NCBI GenBank assembly: GCA_021018995.1
Contig: CM037595.1
Coordinates: 95,120,491 to 95,184,490, forward strand
Length of the DNA stretch: 64,000 bases
Source: Chloranthus sessilifolius
Taxonomy: Eukaryota > Streptophyta > Magnoliopsida > Chloranthales > Chloranthaceae
Reading direction: 5' to 3'
A program made the position numbers and the translations under genes. Of this stretch, positions 59,191-64,000 are shown piece after piece; position 1 is the first letter of the stretch, and every line of letters begins with the position of its first letter. The notes beneath the pieces were generated by a model. That model was not told where the DNA came from and searched no databases. It saw only the letters and a program-made list of their open reading frames with translations.

Positions 59191-60729
59191 TCCTCAAGTT
59201 CCTCTCTTCCTCTCTCTAGAAATCCAAAACTCCTAAAATTTTGTAAACGGTTACTGGCTTACAAAGGAAGCCTTGCCTTTTATAAATTAAAGGGGTCCGG
59301 TTCCCCCATGAAACGCATACACCCTTTTGGGTGTTAGTTCTTATCCAAAGAACTTGTTTCCGTGGGAAACGGATATACCTAAATAAGGTGTTATTTATTA
59401 CACAAAAAAATATTTGGTTCGTAGTGGAGTTTGCACCCCCGGATCACCAATTACCTGGAATTAGGCGTTAAGCTAATGCACCACCACGGTGTATGAACTT
59501 TGGCCCAAAAGTCTTATACGAAGCTTAAACGGATCTGAAACGATCCCGTTTGAAAAATTCAAAACGATGACGTGTTTCTTAACAAATATGCACTTGATTA
59601 GGACTTATGATTTCGATTTTTTTTTTAGGATGTTACAACACTATTGGACACATTTTGTGGGGTTAGAACATTAAATAGTCCACCCATGCTTACCAATAAA
59701 AAAAAAAGATCATTAAATAGTTCACTTGTACCCCAAACGTACTTGAGATTATATTCATATCCAATGAATTAAATTTCATGTTGCTCTATGGATGGCCGAT
59801 CGTCAACTTGGTTACGCTCAACCGTGATATTCACAACAAACGATCGTGGGTTAAGTTTTGTGATTTAACTTTCTAATTCGGGAAACCTATATAAAACCAA
59901 CTTTGGGTATTTAAGGGTTTACTTTTCTCTACCTAGTTTTTTAACCTAAAACCTTTTAGGGTTTTTTCAAGTGATTCTGAGTTATTCTCATAAAAGGTCA
60001 AAATTTTGACAAGTTAGAATCTTATAAATTTTTGGCTTTTTCTAAATATATTCTTTAGTTGGTCAGAAAGACTCAAATTCTTGGCTTTTCCCATTGATTT
60101 TTCTATATTTTTTTTGTTGTTTTTCTCAAAAAAAGCACATATTCGATTAAGTGGATGAACATCATATGATTGTAAGAATGGCTGCAGTGCATCAGCTATC
60201 GTACCATACATATTATTAGCTAATTTTTTTTCAAATTTACGATCCATGAGTGGTTCAACATGTTTATTAGTTAGATTTTTTAAATACGATTTGTGCAACC
60301 ATAATAATATTATAAGTCCTTTGTACAAAGAAGGAAAGTACATAACGTATTACATACAAAAGTGGTCTAATTGAAACAAAAGATACCGAAAACTAAAAAA
60401 TAAGTGACGTAGAACCCCAAACATGATTATGAGATAATGTCGTTGTTGTCTCATACTCGTAAGAGTATGAGGAAGTCATTGTACATCTAGGAGACCTAAT
60501 CTCGTCATCCTAGCTATCAAACTCATCCTCCGACTCCATCGGTCGCTACACAGTATCGCCATCTGAGTCTGAATTGAAAACCACAGGTTATCGACGATAC
60601 CCAGTGGTCAAATAATTCAAGGCACAGGTCGTACTAGTGGTGCCCGATATATTGATCAGATGAAAAAAGTCACATTAAAAGGCCTTGATTTCATATGTAA
60701 ACTCAACGACTTGAGGAAAAGACTTAGAT
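59191..60729. other. Unrecognised region with a 109-codon minus-strand frame
   Basis: The longest open frame (60343-60014, minus, 109 codons) shows no domain I recognise. Nearby, 60440-60600 on the minus strand reads as short acidic pieces (FNSDSDGDTV, ESEDEFDS) broken by stops, which may be a decayed gene or transposon end. Around 59420-59490 a tRNA-like A/B-box arrangement on the minus strand is possible but weak. Confidence 0.3.
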
Positions 60730-61050
60730 TTTGAAGTCAAATGTTCACATGCCTTGATGGAAAATTTAGTTTTTGATTCCATGTGTCATAGGTCACAAAA
60801 AAATGCCTCTAAAATCACCTTTGAGCGTGATGTGTGCCATATGATTGTAGATCCATTTTTGGGGATCTGCGACACATGGAATAAAAAATTGAACATCTGA
60901 TAGGTGTGCCATGATCTCCATATCCATTGTGTGGAAGATGTAGGTGAAGCACGATCTCTATCATCTTATCCGAAGCAATCAACGGTTTTCAAGGGGTCTG
61001 AGACGTAGGAGCGTTCATAGAACGCATTGGTGCAGAGGTACCCGACACAT
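60730..61050. mobile_element. Partial relative of the 24325 MITE
   Basis: GGTTTTCAAGGGGTCTGAGAC, GTGTGCCATGATCTCCAT-like and GATCTGCGACACATGGAAT match the right half of the elements at 24325 and 41319. The left half is not evident. Confidence 0.5.
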
Positions 61051-61097
61051 AATTCAATATCCTTAAATTTCATGGTTTTCTTGGGGGGGCTCTCAGT

Positions 61098-61248
61098 TAG
61101 GGTTGTCAATGGGTCAGGTCAGGTAGGGCAAAAAATTTGGTTGCCTAATTAAAAAATGGGATATGCTCGACCCAATCCAGCCCCGATAGTATAGTGCACT
61201 CGACCCAATCCAACTGGATAAAAAAGCCCCACTTGACAAGAGACTCGA
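61098..61248. mobile_element. Truncated hAT-type element end
   Basis: TTAGGGTTGTCAATGGGTCAGGTCAGG is a left tip of the GGGTCGGGTC family. No matching right tip follows before the LTR unit starts at 61249. Confidence 0.45.
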
Positions 61249-61614
61249 TGTTACGAACCGAAATTCTACCTCTTTTCGAGGACCTAAAATTTCAAGTTAT
61301 GACCCGCACGCATGTCAGATATGCTAAGCGGACATATACATAATCAGAATTCTCACGCTTATTTGATTTTACAAAAATCGTGAATATAACAATAACAGAA
61401 TGAAATGTTAGGGCAGCCATAAGTAATGAATAAATGCAATAAAAATTATGAAATAACTAGTAATCAATGAATAATAAATATCGGAAACAATTCCAATGTA
61501 CGAGGCTATAAATAACCAATAAATGTACGAAACAACAAAATTATCTGACCAAATTGAAGATCATACTCTCAGTACCAAAACTAGTGTTATTAATAATCGA
61601 CACTTGAATCGTAA

Positions 61615-61736
61615 TCAGCACCAATGTCTTGCAACATCACCCTCCCAAGCCTCCTGGTACTCTGAGTCCACAAGGTCAATAAAATCCGCATCAACAGGAT
61701 CAGAATAGCCAGTGTCTGCTCTCTTGATATAGTCAT
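61615..61736 (-). other. Conserved acidic exon-like frame (LTR family, 61-kb copy)
   Basis: After ATTATTTCAG the sequence reads AT, then an open frame DDYIKRADTGYSDPVDADFI..., with EAWEGD, ending TGA at 61617-61615. It aligns residue by residue with 4285-4442 for about 35 positions, including DPxxxDFIDLxDxEYxExWEGD, and enters in the same phase. Confidence 0.5.
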
Positions 61737-62788
61737 CTGAAATAATAAATGTCACGAGGGATGAATTGCTAAACAATGCACAACTCAATAAATACACCAC
61801 CAATCCACCCTACACTACTCAGGTGCATTATGGGTATCATACATGCAAGACCATGAATCTAAACAATACTCCAATCCTAGCATACCTCATCATACTTTAT
61901 AAACGTAACAAATTATACTACAACGTCACATATGATTGTACATTGTATGAGCGTACATGCATACTTCTATTCCTAATACGACCAGTGTCAGAGTCATTGT
62001 TTGAGCCTACCATACGAGGGTCACTATAGTAGTTTAGCATCATAACATAACACCCTCAATATCATAACATGTCATACACCCCATCCAATCTATGAGGCGA
62101 CTGACCATATGTGTACGGTCTCTAAAGACGAGAACACGTACTTCATAACTCATATGTCTTCTCAGAGACCCGTCTTGACTGTAGATGTTAGAATCTTTAA
62201 GATGTCTACGTAAGGTACGATATATACAAACCTAAGTTTTTAATCTTATGCTGGCATACACAATGATGTCTTATTCTCATATTCATATTTTAACACTTTA
62301 CTTAATATAAGTTTAACCTTAGGCAAGTTCTACATGTAATGTCATATTTAAGGCTTATGAGTGATAGGATCACCGTATATGACACCGTGTACGAGATTAT
62401 ATTGAATATGCACTCACCATACTATGATGTCTCATACCACTATGAGTTGTGAGACATACTAATACGGTGTGATTCTCGTTTCGATATCATCTCGGCGAAT
62501 CATCATACTCAAGCGTAAGCATGATCTCACATACTCGCGTACATGACCTAACTTATCCATAAAACATAGAACATACTGGTAATAAAAATTGTCCTTAATT
62601 TTACTTAGTAATTAGATGTGAAATTCAAGTGATGCTATATATATATATATACACAACACATCAATATAATTATAAAATAGGTGTAGTTTTTAGTGTGCAT
62701 GAAATCGGGAAGATGAAAGGTAGGGTTTGACTTCATAGATGGCATCGAAATCCTAAAGTCTTTAGGTTAACGTGGAGAACACGTCAAG

Positions 62789-62791
<3 letters not shown>

Positions 62792-62852
<61 letters not shown>
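62792..62852. repeat. (TA)n microsatellite
   Basis: About 60 bases of TA dinucleotides inside the 61-kb LTR unit. Confidence 0.9.
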
Positions 62853-62858
<6 letters not shown>

Positions 62859-63325
62859 TAATTGGATAAATACATAAAAATGATATGAAAATTTAAAGTT
62901 TAAATCTATCATTACCATCGATCAAAAAGACCTTATTTTAAGATTAACATGCCTAGGAATTTTGGTTCTGATGTATCACGGGTGGAGTATTTGATACTCG
63001 ACTTAAAGACACCGATGTTTTGGGACCCTAAACCTCAAATTGGATATAAAATCCGGGTCCAAGACATTGTGAGTTGATTTCTAAGTGCTTTAAGTTTTAT
63101 CTTTAAGAAACATCTCTGATGTCTTTGGGAAAAGTGAAAGGTCAAAGTTTGACTTTATAGATGACATTGAAATCTTAAAGTATCAATGTCATCGCAAAGG
63201 TCATGTCAAGATTATAAATTTTGACTACTCATATGCCACGTTTCGATAAGAAACGAGTTTGGTGTGAGCGGTCAAAGATTCAACTTTAATTACGTGAATG
63301 CATACACTTTGACGATGTAGGAACA

Positions 63326-63562
63326 GCGGACGTCCGTCCTACCCTCTCGGACGCCCGTCCTACGCAGAATAGTGGGGTATGTAAATCACGAACGTCCGTC
63401 CTAAATCTGTGGACGTCCGTCTTGAAGCTGCGGATGTCCATTTTGAAGCCGCGGACGTCCGTCCTACATTCAACAGAAAAGTGTCCAAAATGTCGACATT
63501 CATCTCAAAGCTTTATGGAAGCGATGAACGTTCGTCCATAATCACAGATGTCCGTCCTGAAT
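63326..63562. repeat. GGACGTCCGTCC motif array
   Basis: Eight copies of (C)GGACGTCCGTCCT and variants at roughly 20-bp steps (starting near 63327, 63348, 63389, 63409, 63430, 63451, 63526, 63546), 340-570 bp past the donor-like site of this LTR unit. Confidence 0.8.
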
Positions 63563-64000
63563 GGAATCGAATCAGTTCATCCAAACTATTTTGAGCCATA
63601 TCTAACGAATGTGGGGTTGGTTTCTCCACGGAAGTTGGGGCTTGGGTAGGGTTGGACCTCACTGCCAATTTTCAGTACAGTCCGACCAGTGGTTCGCCAA
63701 CAACGGTGAAACAAAGGGATAGATTAAAGAGAAAATTTCAAAAATTTACAGATTTAATAGAATATAATATACCAAATGTGCAAATCTATCATATTTACAA
63801 AATAATTAGGTTTAATTAATTTTAAACCTATCGATGCAAGATCGAATGCACCCTATTCGACAGGATCTGAGAAGAACAAAAGGATTAATGGGTACCCACC
63901 TGCTGAAACATGAACGTTAGATCTACAACAGTTCGGGTTGAAGAGATCGATGCTCAAAACGTTGAACTTTTTTCTTCTTCGTCCTTCTATCTAGTCGCTA

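Larger units (their letters stand above)
61249..64000 (-). mobile_element. LTR-like unit of the solo-LTR family, running off the window
   Basis: On the minus strand it ends GAATTTCGGTTCGTAACA (plus 61249). It aligns in inverse orientation with the unit at 1685-4719: the donor region (GTGGGTACCCATTAATCC, plus 63883-63899, against GTGAGTACCCATCAATCC at 2088), the TCATGCTTACGCTTGAGTATG block (about 62500-62530) and the acidic frame. The intron-like distance is about 2.16 kb here and 2.20 kb there. Its promoter end lies beyond 64000. Confidence 0.65.

Noticed and set aside
63326-63562. CRISPR-like regular spacing of GGACGTCCGTCC
   Set aside because: Repeats are 12-14 bp with short, variable spacers in a plant LTR; no CRISPR features.

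Overview
This is a plant nuclear window: multi-exon genes with GT-AG introns, an intact plant-type histone H4, a circadian-clock pseudo-response regulator, Ty1/copia and LTR debris, many MITEs and long (TA)n tracts. Lineage cannot be fixed from the sequence; a repeat-rich dicot or magnoliid-type angiosperm fits. About 64 kb carries only two intact protein genes, both on the minus strand: a PRR5/PRR9-clade clock gene (8028-15507, 8 exons, 670 codons, open throughout) and histone H4 (50855-51166). A third gene, a Mediator MED15 3' fragment at 90-1083 (+), is decayed by two frameshifts and a stop and lacks its last exon.

Layout. 1-1.7 kb: MED15 relic and a small hAT-type MITE. 1.7-4.7 kb: a 3-kb solo LTR with CTGAG target duplication. 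4.7-8 kb: AT-rich intergenic DNA with a fold-back element. 8-16.2 kb: the clock gene and its promoter (three evening-type elements and a G-box). 16.2-42 kb: a repeat-built locus in which one segment is present three times in tandem: a short old unit (16.9-17.7 kb), copy A (about 18.4-24.9 kb) and copy B (about 24.9-41.9 kb). Copy B was enlarged by a decayed Ty1/copia element (26.0-33.5 kb), a 2.85-kb non-autonomous LTR element (33.6-36.45 kb) and a GC-rich LTR element with a tiny internal domain (38.3-40.0 kb). 42-50 kb: LTR-like sequence and nested hAT-type elements. 50.8-51.4 kb: histone H4 and an S-phase-type promoter. 51.7-64 kb: repeats, a large palindrome, a 361-bp tandem duplication and two more LTR-like units, the last leaving the window.

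The least expected signal is a family of four LTR-like units (1685-4719 +; about 43190-48024 -; about 54870-57650 -; 61249->64000 -). Each has a splice-donor-like site, an intron-sized stretch, and then an acceptor followed in the same phase by a short acidic reading frame. Three carry, just inside the intron-like stretch, an array of a short self-complementary motif that differs between units. A second theme is a set of hAT-type MITEs with 8-bp target duplications whose interiors are iterated variants of one short word.
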